A DNA stretch of 64,000 nt, taken from Siniperca chuatsi. Lineage: Eukaryota; Chordata; Actinopteri; Centrarchiformes; Sinipercidae. The position numbers and the translations under genes are program-made. Under the pieces are notes generated by a model. The model did no database searches. It worked only from the letters and a program-made list of their open reading frames with translations, and was not told the origin of the DNA. This document shows positions 1-25,640 of the stretch, in pieces (the stretch's first letter is position 1; every line of letters begins with the position of its first letter). Where the stretch lies: positions 12,366,322 to 12,430,321 of the forward strand of contig NC_058055.1 of assembly GCF_020085105.1 (NCBI RefSeq), in the 5' to 3' direction.

Positions 1-1
1 T

Positions 2-1546
2 CCCATGACTGAACCCACTTCTGCACCAGTCTCTTTAGATAAGATACCCCCTGCTCCCACACCGACTCCAGCCTCTACCACTCATGCTGTTGTTTCTATA
101 GCATTCCCAACACCTCTTGCTCTGGGCAAGATCTCAGTCTCTCAATCTAAAGCCCCTCCTGCTCCTGCTCCTATCCCAATTTCTGCGTCTAAAGATCCCC
201 CTGCTCCTGCTCAAATTCAAGTTTCTCAATCTAAAGCCCCTCCTGCCCCTGTTCAGATCCCAGTTTCTGTATCTAAAGACCCTCCTGCCTCTGCTCAGAT
301 CCCAGTTTCTGTGTCTAAAGCCCCTCCTGCCCCTGGTCAGATCCCAGTTTCTGTATCTAAAGACCCTCCTGCCTCTGCTCAGATCCCAGTTTCTGTGTCT
401 AAAGCTCCTCCTGCCCCTGCTCAGATCCCAGTTTCTGTATCTAAAGACCCTCCTGCCTCTGCTCAGATCCCAGTTTCTGTGTCTAAAGCCCCTTCTGCCC
501 CTGCTCAGATCCCAGTTTCTGTATCTAAAGACCCTCCTGCCTCTGCTCAGATCCCAGTTTCTGTATCTAAAGACCCTCCTGCCGCTGCTCAGATCCCAGT
601 TTCTGCATCTAAAGACCTTCCTGCCCCTGTTCGTATCCCAATTTCTGTACCTAAAGACCCTCCTGCTCCTGTTCATATCCCAATTTCTGCATCTAAAGAC
701 CTTCCTGCCCCTGTTCGTATCCCAATTTCTGTACCTAAAGACCCTCCTGCTCCTGTTCATATCCCAATTTCTGTACCTAAAGACCATCCTGCCCCTGTTC
801 ATATCCCAATTTCTGTACCTAAAGACCCTCCTGCTCCTGCTCAGATGCCAGTTTCTCAATCTAAAGCCCCTCCTGCACCTACCCCTGCCCCTTGTCCTGT
901 CACTTCTCTTCCTTCTACCCCTGCACCTTGGCCGAGTAAGGCCCCAGCCTCTGCTAAGATGAGAGGCAGTGGACAGGCATCAATGGATGGGCAACTGGCT
1001 AGTCCAAGTAGCACAGACGGCACCCAGATCTTGCCATCCAAAACAGAAGAACTGCATAATGAGTCACGGACGAGCCTCCAGGGCCCCTCCAGAGAAAGGA
1101 GGATACCACAAGTAAAGGCATCAGGACTTAGCAAAATACCTGTAGTTGGAGGGGGAAGAGCAGGCAAGCTTCCTGTCCGGGACAGTCAACATGTTGATGA
1201 TGAAGCAAGCAGGGACCCACCTACTCCTGTGCTAGAAGAAGAGAGGCCACATTTCAACTCACATGATTCAGGGAGCAAAGATAAAATCAGTGATGTTGGG
1301 GCTCATGTGCCCACCTCAAAACACACCCAGGAGGAGAGTCAGCAGCCTCCCCAGCCGAAAGTCCTCACCAGTCTACCGCGTGACTCAAAGATCCCTGTGA
1401 AGCATGGCGCACAGTCTCACACTGCTTCCCAAATCCCTCAAGCTAAAGAACCCCCTCGCACCAAGATACCCGTGTCCAAGGTTCCTGTCCGCAGGGTTGG
1501 TACTAAACCTGCAGCTGCAGGTGGCAGCACCCAGATAAGAAAATAA
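2..1546 (+). CDS. C-terminal part of a Pro/Ser/Lys-rich repeat protein (partial, unrecognised)
   Basis: The frame is open from the left window edge to a TAA stop. No upstream stop is visible, so the Met at base 5 need not be the real start and the 5' part is probably outside the window. About 17 near-perfect copies of a 14-residue unit (S-x-S-K-D/A-P-P-A-x-x-x-I-P-V) fill residues 46-283. After them comes a Ser/Thr/Pro-rich, probably disordered tail. Four [S/T]-x-I-P motifs occur in this tail (residues 376, 461, 475 and 486, counted from base 5). Three of them lie among basic residues, as in the EB1-binding SxIP motif of microtubule plus-end proteins. The extreme C-terminus is basic (KVPVRRVG...). 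I do not recognise the family. A microtubule-tip role is inference from short motifs only. It is tail-to-tail with phldb2. Confidence 0.7.
   Translation, partial: PMTEPTSAPVSLDKIPPAPTPTPASTTHAVVSIAFPTPLALGKISVSQSKAPPAPAPIPISASKDPPAPAQIQVSQSKAPPAPVQIPVSVSKDPPASAQIPVSVSKAPPAPGQIPVSVSKDPPASAQIPVSVSKAPPAPAQIPVSVSKDPPASAQIPVSVSKAPSAPAQIPVSVSKDPPASAQIPVSVSKDPPAAAQIPVSASKDLPAPVRIPISVPKDPPAPVHIPISASKDLPAPVRIPISVPKDPPAPVHIPISVPKDHPAPVHIPISVPKDPPAPAQMPVSQSKAPPAPTPAPCPVTSLPSTPAPWPSKAPASAKMRGSGQASMDGQLASPSSTDGTQILPSKTEELHNESRTSLQGPSRERRIPQVKASGLSKIPVVGGGRAGKLPVRDSQHVDDEASRDPPTPVLEEERPHFNSHDSGSKDKISDVGAHVPTSKHTQEESQQPPQPKVLTSLPRDSKIPVKHGAQSHTASQIPQAKEPPRTKIPVSKVPVRRVGTKPAAAGGSTQIRK
140..886 (+). repeat. 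42-bp coding tandem repeat (about 17.5 copies)
   Basis: The 42-bp unit encodes 14 residues. Copies 3-11 largely alternate between a KAPPAP type and a KDPPAS type, giving an 84-bp higher-order period. Copies 12-16 form a second subfamily with R/H-I-P-I-S. Because the unit is a multiple of three and lacks stops in several frames, long spurious reading frames also appear on both strands here. Copy number is likely to vary between individuals. Confidence 0.9.
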
Positions 1547-2530
1547 AACAGTGGACTGAATCAATCAACTATACAGATTATGGCTTTGACTGCAACTTCT
1601 TTTCCAATATAAGTACATGGCCATCCTTTTTAAATTCATATTTCTATACTGTAATTCTTGGCTTGTGTCTCTGTCATCTCTTGGCTTCACTACACCATAA
1701 GCAACAGTAACAGAGTCAAGGAGGCTGACAGCACTCAAGCACAAAACATCTCCACAGGGAGCCAAAGCAACAAGCCTGGCTCTTTGGTGCTGAGCCAACT
1801 GGACATGCACTCAGGAAAGGTTCGGGGTCACACCTGAACATACAGCAGCATTGGTAACTAAGGATAAGCAAGATTAAAGGTCTTCTGGGAACACAGTCAC
1901 ACACACAACATGGGCGAGTGCCTTTTTAAGGGTGCTTTTCCTACAGACTCAGAATTTGTTCAATCTTTTCTACAGTACTTTTAACTTTTGTTACTCCCAC
2001 TTTTTGTAGGAACCGTCAAATGTTTTTGTCTTTCTTTCCAGCAAGTCTCTTTGATAATAACCAGTCCCTTTAAGTTTTATTTATGTCAGGAGCAGAACCG
2101 CAGGAGCTCTATAAATAAATGCAACAACCAAATTTACATTCCACACCTATCTCTGGATGTATGTAGCAGAAAATGTGCCATTAATTTATGCACAAGATGT
2201 TGAACTGTACAGCGCCTGTGTGTCCTCCTGTTCATATGTAACATGATCAGATCTCACTGTGAACTATGGGAGAGAGGTTTTGAGGGAGGAATGGAAATAA
2301 CTCCTTCCAGTGAAATGGACAGTGGACAGCAGCCATTATGAATGGCACTGTGGATGTTTGAGCGAGACAGAGAAGATGCTGCTGAGATGAGATCTCCAGC
2401 TCGTACACTGGCACATCCTTATCCTTACCCTACTTATACTCAGATGAGAACAATATCTCTGTGTATAGTCTCATCTATGTTGTTCTGTTTCCTATTTAAT
2501 CAATAAAACATTATGAGTACTTTGCAAGAT
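1547..2530 (+). other. Probable 3' UTR of the repeat-protein gene
   Basis: This stretch follows the TAA stop and has no coding frame of note. AATAAA motifs occur at about 2114 and at 2502-2507. The second, about 960 nt after the stop, is the more plausible polyadenylation signal. The UTR end is inferred. Confidence 0.45.
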
Positions 2531-3882
2531 GAGATCTGTTTAAGTTGTGAATTATATCCTGTTTTACATATTGTGGCAGTTTGCAGACAGATAAGAAATG
2601 GGAGCACATATAAAAAGGATTTACTAGCTCTGTATTAAGTAGGAATACATCATATCTTGAGTTAATCTTATGTGGAAGGTTATTACATAACTCTGTCATC
2701 TAGAGAAAAGCTAAAGATCAGAGTAAAGAGAAGTGACAAACATTTTATATTTTCACTGACAAATCCCCACAGTGGTTCACCATCTTACTACAGCCAGGGC
2801 ACAGAGTGTCCTCATAGGAACATGAACATCATCCAAACTCACTGACCTGAATAACGAGCACATTAATGTCAGCAGAGCCCAGCCAATCAGCTGCAAGGGA
2901 AAACGCTTAACATGCATACCTTATTATCAGGAAAAGGGTTTGGGAATGTGTGTCATTGCTATTCTTAGTGTGAAATGCACCCGATGGATCTGCTATATAA
3001 TGCCCCTCTGACTGAATGGATCATTTGATTTGGACATTTAGTAGAAAAGAACAAAATGCAGATGGTTATTGAGTTACTTGATAGTTATTTTTATTTAACA
3101 CAAAAGGCTGGAGTGAACTAAAAAGACTATCTACAATGTTGCAAAAAGGCAGAAAATGCAGTAATGCACTAATAGCTACTAATGGTGAGAATAAAACCTC
3201 TGGAAGCTGATCTGAATCATGGGGTGATGTTAAGAGGAGTCTGGTGTTATGAGTCCTTTAGGAGTAAAGGACAAAGGGTAATTATTTTTTTTTTTACAAA
3301 AAAAAAGCATTGAGGAGGTGACACAAAAAGACCTCTGTATACTTTAGGAAGCCAGAGGCTGCAAGCTGAGAAGAGAGGACCATCATTTGCCCAAGACAAA
3401 CACACATTTCACCATGTCAGGTGCTAATACAGACTTACAGAGGGTAAAGCCATCTCCCTGAGAAAAGAACAGTTCCCGCCTGAGGCTTTGACACAACAGA
3501 GGCTTGCCTCTTGGTAACACCTGTGAATTTGGATTAAAATGTTTAAAAATTGTCAACAACAACATGTAGATTTATAACCACATCTGTTAGAGCAACGATC
3601 AGGCTGGTTATGAAGGTTTACATTGTGCCACAGTGTGATAAATTACATTATGCACTCCATTACAGGAATCCACTGGTATGAATATGATTCCTGCAGTTTT
3701 AAAGAGGAAACTGAAACAGGCATATTCAGTGAATGCTGCCTTTTGTCAACATCCATTCACATGATTTCCCAGCAATGTGGTTTTCATGTTTATAATGTAG
3801 TTGAGTGAAGTACAACCACGGAACATGCTGGAATAAACTTGTCTCAGAGTACCTCTGTTCATAGGTTGTTTGTGTGTCTTTA
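2531..3882. other. Intergenic, no gene seen
   Basis: This is AT-rich sequence between the first gene and a hAT-like insertion. It contains only short random reading frames and a T/A homopolymer patch near 3285-3306. Confidence 0.6.
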
Positions 3883-3890
3883 AGGCCAGC

Positions 3891-4722
3891 AGTGGTGGAA
3901 TGTAATTAAGTACATTTACTCTGAGTAGCATTCTAAGTATTGTACTGAAGTACAAATTCGAGGTACTTGTACTTTACTTGAGTCATTTTTTCCATGCAGC
4001 TTTCTACTTCTACTCCACTACATCTCAGAGGGAAATGTTGTACTTTTTACTCCACTACATTTATCTGACAGCTTTAGTTACTAGTTACTTTTCAGATTAC
4101 AGTTTTTCATCCCCTTCCTGTCCAGTGAAAACCATGTATCTCCAGATGTGGTGATTTTGAATGTTTCTGACACACTGAAGGATGAAGCGTTCCTTTATGG
4201 GGTTGAGAAAATTCTTCTACTTCTTAAGATAAATAAACAATTTAATCCCCTTTGGATTAGCCGGAAAATGCATCGGCACAAAGCTGAAAACAGGGCTGTT
4301 TTTCTGAGCTCATGTAAAATTGACTTTTTAGAGATACGTGGTTCTCACAGGACAGCGATGCGACAAACATATGATGATCTTGTAGAATATGATGCATTGC
4401 TTTAGATTAAACAACCCAACAGCATATAAAATAGTTCAAATGAGCTCAACCTTAAACATCTACAGCAGTACAATGCGACATACACATTAATGCAGCAGTG
4501 ATATTAATCCAGAAACATCATATATAACAGTAAAACACTGACAGGGAACCTTTTACTGCAGAATGAGTACTTTTTGATACTTTAAGTACATTTAGCTGAT
4601 AATACTTACATACTTTAACTTAAATAAGGTTTTGAATGCAGGACTTTTACTTGTAGTATTTTCACAGTGTGCTATTAGTACTTTTAATTAAGTAAAGGAT
4701 CTTAATACTTCATCCACCACTG
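3891..4722. mobile_element. Non-autonomous hAT-like element with target-site duplication
   Basis: The ends are inverted copies: AGTGGTGGA at the left and TCCACCACTG at the right. They are preceded and followed by the same 8 bp, AGGCCAGC (3883-3890 and 4723-4730), with one base of ambiguity at the junction. Terminal CAGTGGTGGA and an 8-bp duplication are typical of hAT transposons. The interior has no transposase frame. It includes the teleost-typical stretches rich in AAGTAC and TTTACT. Confidence 0.75.
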
Positions 4723-4730
4723 AGGCCAGC

Positions 4731-5804
4731 CCCTTGCCCCAAATATGTTACACAAATTACAGCACCCATAATGGACTAAGGCCACCCTGGCTGTCTATGA
4801 TCTGCATGTGTTTGTGTCTGCTTCTGCCTCTGGAGAGACGATGTGCCTCTTTAGAACCTAATTTAGCATGCTTCATTCTGTGTTTCCATGCCAACCCCAC
4901 TAGGTCAACCAATGAAAGGCTGCGGGTTTCAGAAAGAGGAGTTTAAAAACATGAGTGCCTTAATGAGCACACACAGTATACGTGCAGTTATTACGTCATA
5001 CACAGTTTTATATGGAATTATTGAGTTTTTACTCACGTATTTTACTCACATTATCAGTTCGCTTCCAAACTCAGTTTTTGCATGAACCTGAACTGCACCT
5101 GTCAAGTGGGAAAAAAATTAACAATACTGAATTTTCTGTCAGTGGATGTAGTGAAACCGTTTATCAAAGCAGACGACACCCATCTTACACACGTATGAAT
5201 GTGATGGCTAAAAGAGATGTATTTATTGAATATGTTGTCAAAAAGCTCTAAAATGTGGAAAACTGGTGTGGAGATTTACAGCTCTTGCTTGTTCTGAAAA
5301 GGCAGCACCACACTGTAGATAGAATTACATTCCCAGAAAATCTTGTTTTTTTTAGTTTCTGTGACATTTCAGATATACTGGGAACTTATGATTTTGCACA
5401 AAATACCACAGTGATGTTGGCATCGACTCTTATCAAGGCTATCATAAGATAAATAAAAGGCAAACTCCTTTAAGAGGTTTGATGAAAATATCTAGTCGCA
5501 CTGCAGCGCAGAGGCATTGTGCGGCCCTATATAATAAGGCCATCGATTCCCATCGAATGGCCTTATATACCCAATGCTATGGTATTCAATATCCATCGGA
5601 AGACACATAATCTTGCCATGTTGGGATTTACTAACCTTTTTTTCAGTGCTCCAACAAACAAAGCAAAACTTCAGCAAAGCAAGAGCAAATTTATCCCCCA
5701 CTGTTTAACATGATCAGGTTTTTACAGCGCCTGAAACATAATGTTAATGTTCAACAGACAAAGTAACCATAACATTTCACAAATATGATTCATAATCAAA
5801 ATGA
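4731..5804. other. Intergenic, no gene; contains a small palindrome
   Basis: There is no supported gene. A near-perfect inverted repeat lies at about 5534-5567: TAAGGCCATCGAT, then TCCC, then ATCGA, then ATGGCCTTA, with one bulged base. It could fold as a short hairpin or be the core of a repeat element. Confidence 0.5.
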
Positions 5805-7832
5805 TTTATTATTCATATTGAAACATGACCAATGTCAATTATAAAACCCTGTAGCATAGTGTTGACAAAAATTACCATTGTTCATACAAAATATAAAATA
5901 TTAAATGTATTAAAAATATATTTAAATGCTGTAATTTCTTGGTTTTAAGGCTTTTGTCTCATACAGTGGATGACAGTTTGTGGATGAGATGTTAAACATG
6001 ACAGATACCTCTGTACACTAAGAAGCATCCAGCAAAGGCAACAACTCATCTGCAACACTGTTAGCTCTGCAACCTGATCTGCACTCTGCAGTCTGTAAAC
6101 CAACAGCCAGTCACTCTGTGTTAAAAAGATCTTTCATTATCAAATACAGTCAGACTGTTGCAAATAGTCAAAGAATATACAGATCAAATATATGGATTTT
6201 GTAACAAATTTAAACAAAATTATAATAATCATTTTGTGTTGAAGAACCTAAACATGATGATTTCTGCTTTGCTTCCAAAAAGCAAATCCTAAGCTTGATA
6301 TACATGTGCTCATAAATGCACATATTTGATATATAAGCATTAGAAAATATGGATCATTGACACTCCATTCTTTCAGTAACTCCTCATTTATTTAAGTAAG
6401 GACCGACAAGCCAGAGCATTACGTCATTTCAGTGCAATAACTCTGCACTGAGGACCTCTGCTGGTGAAAAAACATAATGAAATGCTAAGGAACATGTGTG
6501 ACACAGTACATATAGCATCACTGCTGCACAACATGGCCTCATCATATCAGGCCTGCAGCCTCTACTACAGATAGAGGGAGCTAGCTGCACAGTGGTAGGC
6601 ATGAAACACAGTACCATTGTGATCTGGGCAAATGTTCTACTTTTATGAGTAGAATATTTGTCTAAAATTACAAATAATTCAAAACAATAAAACGTAAAAA
6701 GTGCCCATAATCATCTCTCCTTCATGAATGACGTTTGCATATGTGAAGAAAAGCCCAAATTAAGATTCAGTGCAATATAAGAGATGCAAGGAGAGATGTA
6801 TCTAGTTTGAAGGAATACTGATGGTAGACATTCAGCCCTGCTTTAAATAAGCAGACAAAATCAGCTTATGCTGGTAGTCTAGCAGCAGCAATCAAAATGC
6901 TTGAGTTAAAAATGTAAGATAATACTCACACTAATCTCATTTTAATATTAGTGACAATATAGAAATCTGACTTAAAATAAAAATGTGCATTCTTGCAACC
7001 ACAAATAGAGCGGGGATGATTTTATCTGGGAAAAGATCGGCAAGAAGTTGTGACTTACTGATACAGCCTGACGTTCCAATGAAATAAATTTCAGTCTGAC
7101 TAAGTTATAGAAACACTGAAAAAAACTGTGGAGTCCTACCAGAAGTAGAGAGGAGGGAAAAAGGAGAAGGCAAAGAAACTCAGGTGGACCTACAACTTAA
7201 ACTCTGATTTGACCATGTCAGATACATACATTACAAAAGGCTTCAGTTTATAGAAAGCTGTTAGACAGATATGCATCTCTTGTAGAGAAGCAGCATCAGT
7301 GTGTACCGCAGTTTAGAAGTGTAGCGGATGTTGAATTTCTGATAATTTAGAAGCTTCCCTGGTCCCTGAAGTTTTGAATGAACAAAAGCCAAACATAACA
7401 GGGAGTATATGAGACTAGCAGAAATTTTGTATAAGGAAGGAGAAAGTTGGAAAATGTAACAACTAAATTGTTGCAAGATTTAGTGATGTTTCAGCCACTC
7501 ACGGTACATAAACAAATAAAAAAACTAAATAGCTTAATTATGAAACTTGTATATCAATTCTTTGATCTGTTATACATGATTACATTATAGTGTGCTTTGA
7601 GCATGAGCTGTCCCTGTAGGCTACATATACTACAAGTGTAGTCCTATTATTGTTATCTTTTTATCCTTTGTGATTCCAGAAGTTCATTTTTTGTTGACCT
7701 GAACATCCATCTCAGCTCTACACAATGCGTTTGCTGTTGCGTTGATACGAGCATAGTGCTGTAAATCTTTTAATGTGACACAATGTTCACCAAAGAAATT
7801 TAGCAGTGCGGAGCCTGATCTGTTGGGATCAG
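5805..7832 (-). other. phldb2: Probable long 3' UTR of phldb2
   Basis: This lies downstream of the phldb2 stop codon on the minus strand, is AT-rich, and has no reading frame of interest. AATAAA on the minus strand occurs at 6387-6392 and 5805-5810, either of which could end the transcript. The extent is inferred. Transcript data would fix it. Confidence 0.35.
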
Positions 7833-22969
<15,137 letters not shown>

Positions 22970-23039
22970 CACACTGACCTCCTTTCTCTGATTCAGTCTA
23001 CGGATGCAGGGTTCAGCTGGGCCCTATGTGCTTTGTTCC
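22970..23039 (-). other. phldb2: phldb2 5' UTR portion of the first coding exon
   Basis: The exon has its own acceptor (CTTCTTCTCAG, then GGAACAAAGC), so at least one further non-coding 5' exon must lie at higher coordinates. An in-frame TAG precedes the ATG. Confidence 0.65.
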
Positions 23040-24477
23040 CTGAGAAGAAGAAGAGGTAGGTAATCAATATGAAATGCACAAACATGAAAAGGCCTCATAT
23101 AAAAATGATTCACCCTAATCTTACATATTGGAGTACAAATATATACTGTACATAATCTGCTCAACTTTCCTTCTAGAAACAAAAGATTTAAAGAACATCA
23201 CATGAAGTTGAATCCATCCCTTGTGGTCCCTCAACATATGCTCTAAATACCCTACAACAATATCCTAATTCAAGCAGATATTTCAGATGTGCATATTTAA
23301 ACGGAAAGAAAAAAATAACGTTCCTAAAGACTAAGTAGGAAAACAGATCTGGAGGAAGCTTTTTATGCCTGACTCAGTTTTACCAATAAAAACAGGCCTG
23401 AAAAGCAGCACTCTGCACCTTAATCAATCTTGTAGACCCAAACTCATGACCAGTCCTCTGGGGTATTTCCTCAGAGCCCCAGACCCACTGAGACAGCAGC
23501 CAAAGTTAGAGGTTCAGCTCGAGTAAATCTGGACTGGGATTGTTTGAGGACCTGATGTGTCCTGCAGCTCTTGCTGAAATCATTAGTCCATCAACTGAAA
23601 ATTGATTACAATTTTAAACAATAACACAAAACATTTAGCTTCCTTTTCACCATTGAATTTCATTATAATTTAAATACTTTTTAAAAAATCATATTTGTTG
23701 ACATTTTATTTAGTAAATGGTTAATCAGGTCATCATAAAGATAATCAAGAGATTGGATTATGATGAAAACAGCACTAATCTAACCCCAAGTTTTTCCAGT
23801 GACGATGCTGAGCAGCCAACAGGATAAAGAGAAAGTCTTTAATCTCTCCTCTAAGAAAAAATGAAAGCTAAAAGAAATAAATCAAATAAAACTAAGAAAT
23901 ACATCTACAGGTCCCCACACGCAAGGTCATAACTCAGAAAGATCAGACTGAGTGAGGATATTATTGGTTCCAGTGATACTAATGGAGGGATTTTAAAAGT
24001 CAGACGTTACTGTTTCCTGAATCCACAGACAGCACACACACACACGCACACACCGCAGAGAAAGACAGAGATGGCTGATCCAAGATTCTCTGGTCCTGCT
24101 GTCTGGAGAGAGGGCCTACAGGAAGTAGGGTATCCTTTTACACAGTCACACAATCAATCAGCATGAGTTCATTCTCCTGAAAAAAAAAAAAAAAAGGGGG
24201 AGTCCCAGCCTCAACCTCACTTCAGGAGTTTTTACTGAATCACCCAGACTACAGGCCAGCAAGGTATCGCAGATCATAAACACAGAGACAACAGTTTGAG
24301 GAATGGAACACGGACAATGTGGGTTTCATATAATGTGTGATAACAATTTAAAGATAAATACTTTAACATAACATAAGGCTCAAACTGTTGTTGCCTTTCA
24401 ACTCTCACTCAAGCACAATGTTTATTTGAGGTTTATTTGAGGTTTGCAAAGGAAATTAGTTTTGAAATCAATCAGAC
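23040..24477. other. phldb2 5' intron region, no coding exon
   Basis: It contains a short CA-rich patch at about 24034-24054, a poly-A run at 24181-24195 and no supported gene. Confidence 0.5.
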
Positions 24478-24816
24478 CACGATTATTTTCATTTATGATT
24501 AATCTTCCAATTATTTACTTGATTAATCATTAGGTCTATAAAGTGTCAGAAAATAGTGAAAACTACCTATTCTAATTTCCTAGAGCCCAAGGTGATGTCT
24601 TCAAATGTCTTGTTTTGTCTGACCAACAATCTGAAACCCAATATTCAGTTTTCAATTATATAAAAACAGAGAAAAGCAGCAAATACTCTCATTAGAAATA
24701 TTTGGCTTTTTTGCTTGAAAAATGACTTTTAACAATTTATCGATTATCTAAATAGTTGCCGAATCCTTTTCTGTTGATAAACTAGTCGATTAATCTACTA
24801 ATCATTTCAGCTCTAA
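24478..24816. repeat. Dispersed teleost repeat, copy 2
   Basis: This is the same family as 10273-10589. It shares ATTATTTTCATTTATGATTAATC, AATGTCTTGTTTTGTCTGAC and an end reading AGTCGATTAATCTACTAATC. It is diverged and non-coding. Confidence 0.6.
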
Positions 24817-24875
24817 ACTCAATGCACTGCTTTTACAATATTCTGATTCAGCAGCAGGCATTACCGACCGATACT

Positions 24876-24877
<2 letters not shown>

Positions 24878-24908
<31 letters not shown>
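24878..24908. repeat. (CA)n microsatellite
   Basis: About 15 CA units lie just beyond the dispersed repeat copy that ends near 24816. Confidence 0.9.
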
Positions 24909-24911
<3 letters not shown>

Positions 24912-25371
24912 GGATGTAGTCAACAGTTTGGAGACTTATTGATAAACCCTGTTGGATGTCACCCAGTTTTTTTAATGGTTGTGTCATTTTCCAGCAATGT
25001 TAGTGTGAACCACCGCCTTTTAGCCTGACAACTATCAGTTCAAAATTCATTCACTTGAGCTTAAGCTGTTGCACATTTCTTGTGTAACAGCTTGACACAT
25101 GTACAAGTTAATTCAAGTAATTTTTCAGGCATTTTTGTTGGTTATTTAATGCATATGGTAACAGCTCTATATTTGGCAACAACTGTGCAGGATGCAGTAG
25201 TGATAAACAATGTAGCCTTCTTACTTAAACTTAACTCCTGACATATCGGTGTAAATTAGACAAATTGCAGCCATGTGATTTTCCCGGAGCATCACTGTTT
25301 GTATCAACCAGGACATTTGGGAGCTGACTGAATCGACTTTTGCGTAAAAGAAAAGCGACTGACCTTTGTTT

Positions 25372-25640
25372 TCTGTCCCATTCACATAGTTGCGCCTTAG
25401 TTGTTTTAGCGTCTCTGTTCTTGATGAAGCTGAAGTCCTCTCTGTCTCTGTATGAAACAGCAGAGTAAACTCTTCCCATGACAAAGGATCAGACAGGAGA
25501 CCCCCTCCCCTCCCACCACAACTCTCTGCTCAGACTCTCCTCCCCAGGAGAGAGGGGTTACTTTTCAGCATCAGGCGGGGTTGCTGCCCCTCTCTGGTGA
25601 GATAGAGAATCGCTCAAATGTAGAGAAGCAAAAAGACAAG
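25372..25640 (-). promoter_or_regulatory. phldb2: Candidate upstream non-coding exon and promoter area of phldb2
   Basis: On the minus strand an exon-like stretch ends in GAAAACAAAG followed by GTCAGT, an acceptable donor. A C/T-rich, relatively GC-richer block (25500-25620) lies directly upstream of it. Together these could be the first exon and promoter that the acceptor at 23039 requires. This is inference. The 88-codon frame here lacks any recognised domain. Confidence 0.3.

Noticed and set aside
134..859. Long minus-strand frame and a second plus-strand frame across the 42-bp repeats
   Set aside because: They arise because the repeat unit is a multiple of three and lacks stops in other frames. 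The chosen frame continues into unique coding sequence.
4148..4405. 85-codon plus-strand frame
   Set aside because: It lies inside the non-autonomous hAT-like element, has no recognisable domain, and is in a region without splice support.
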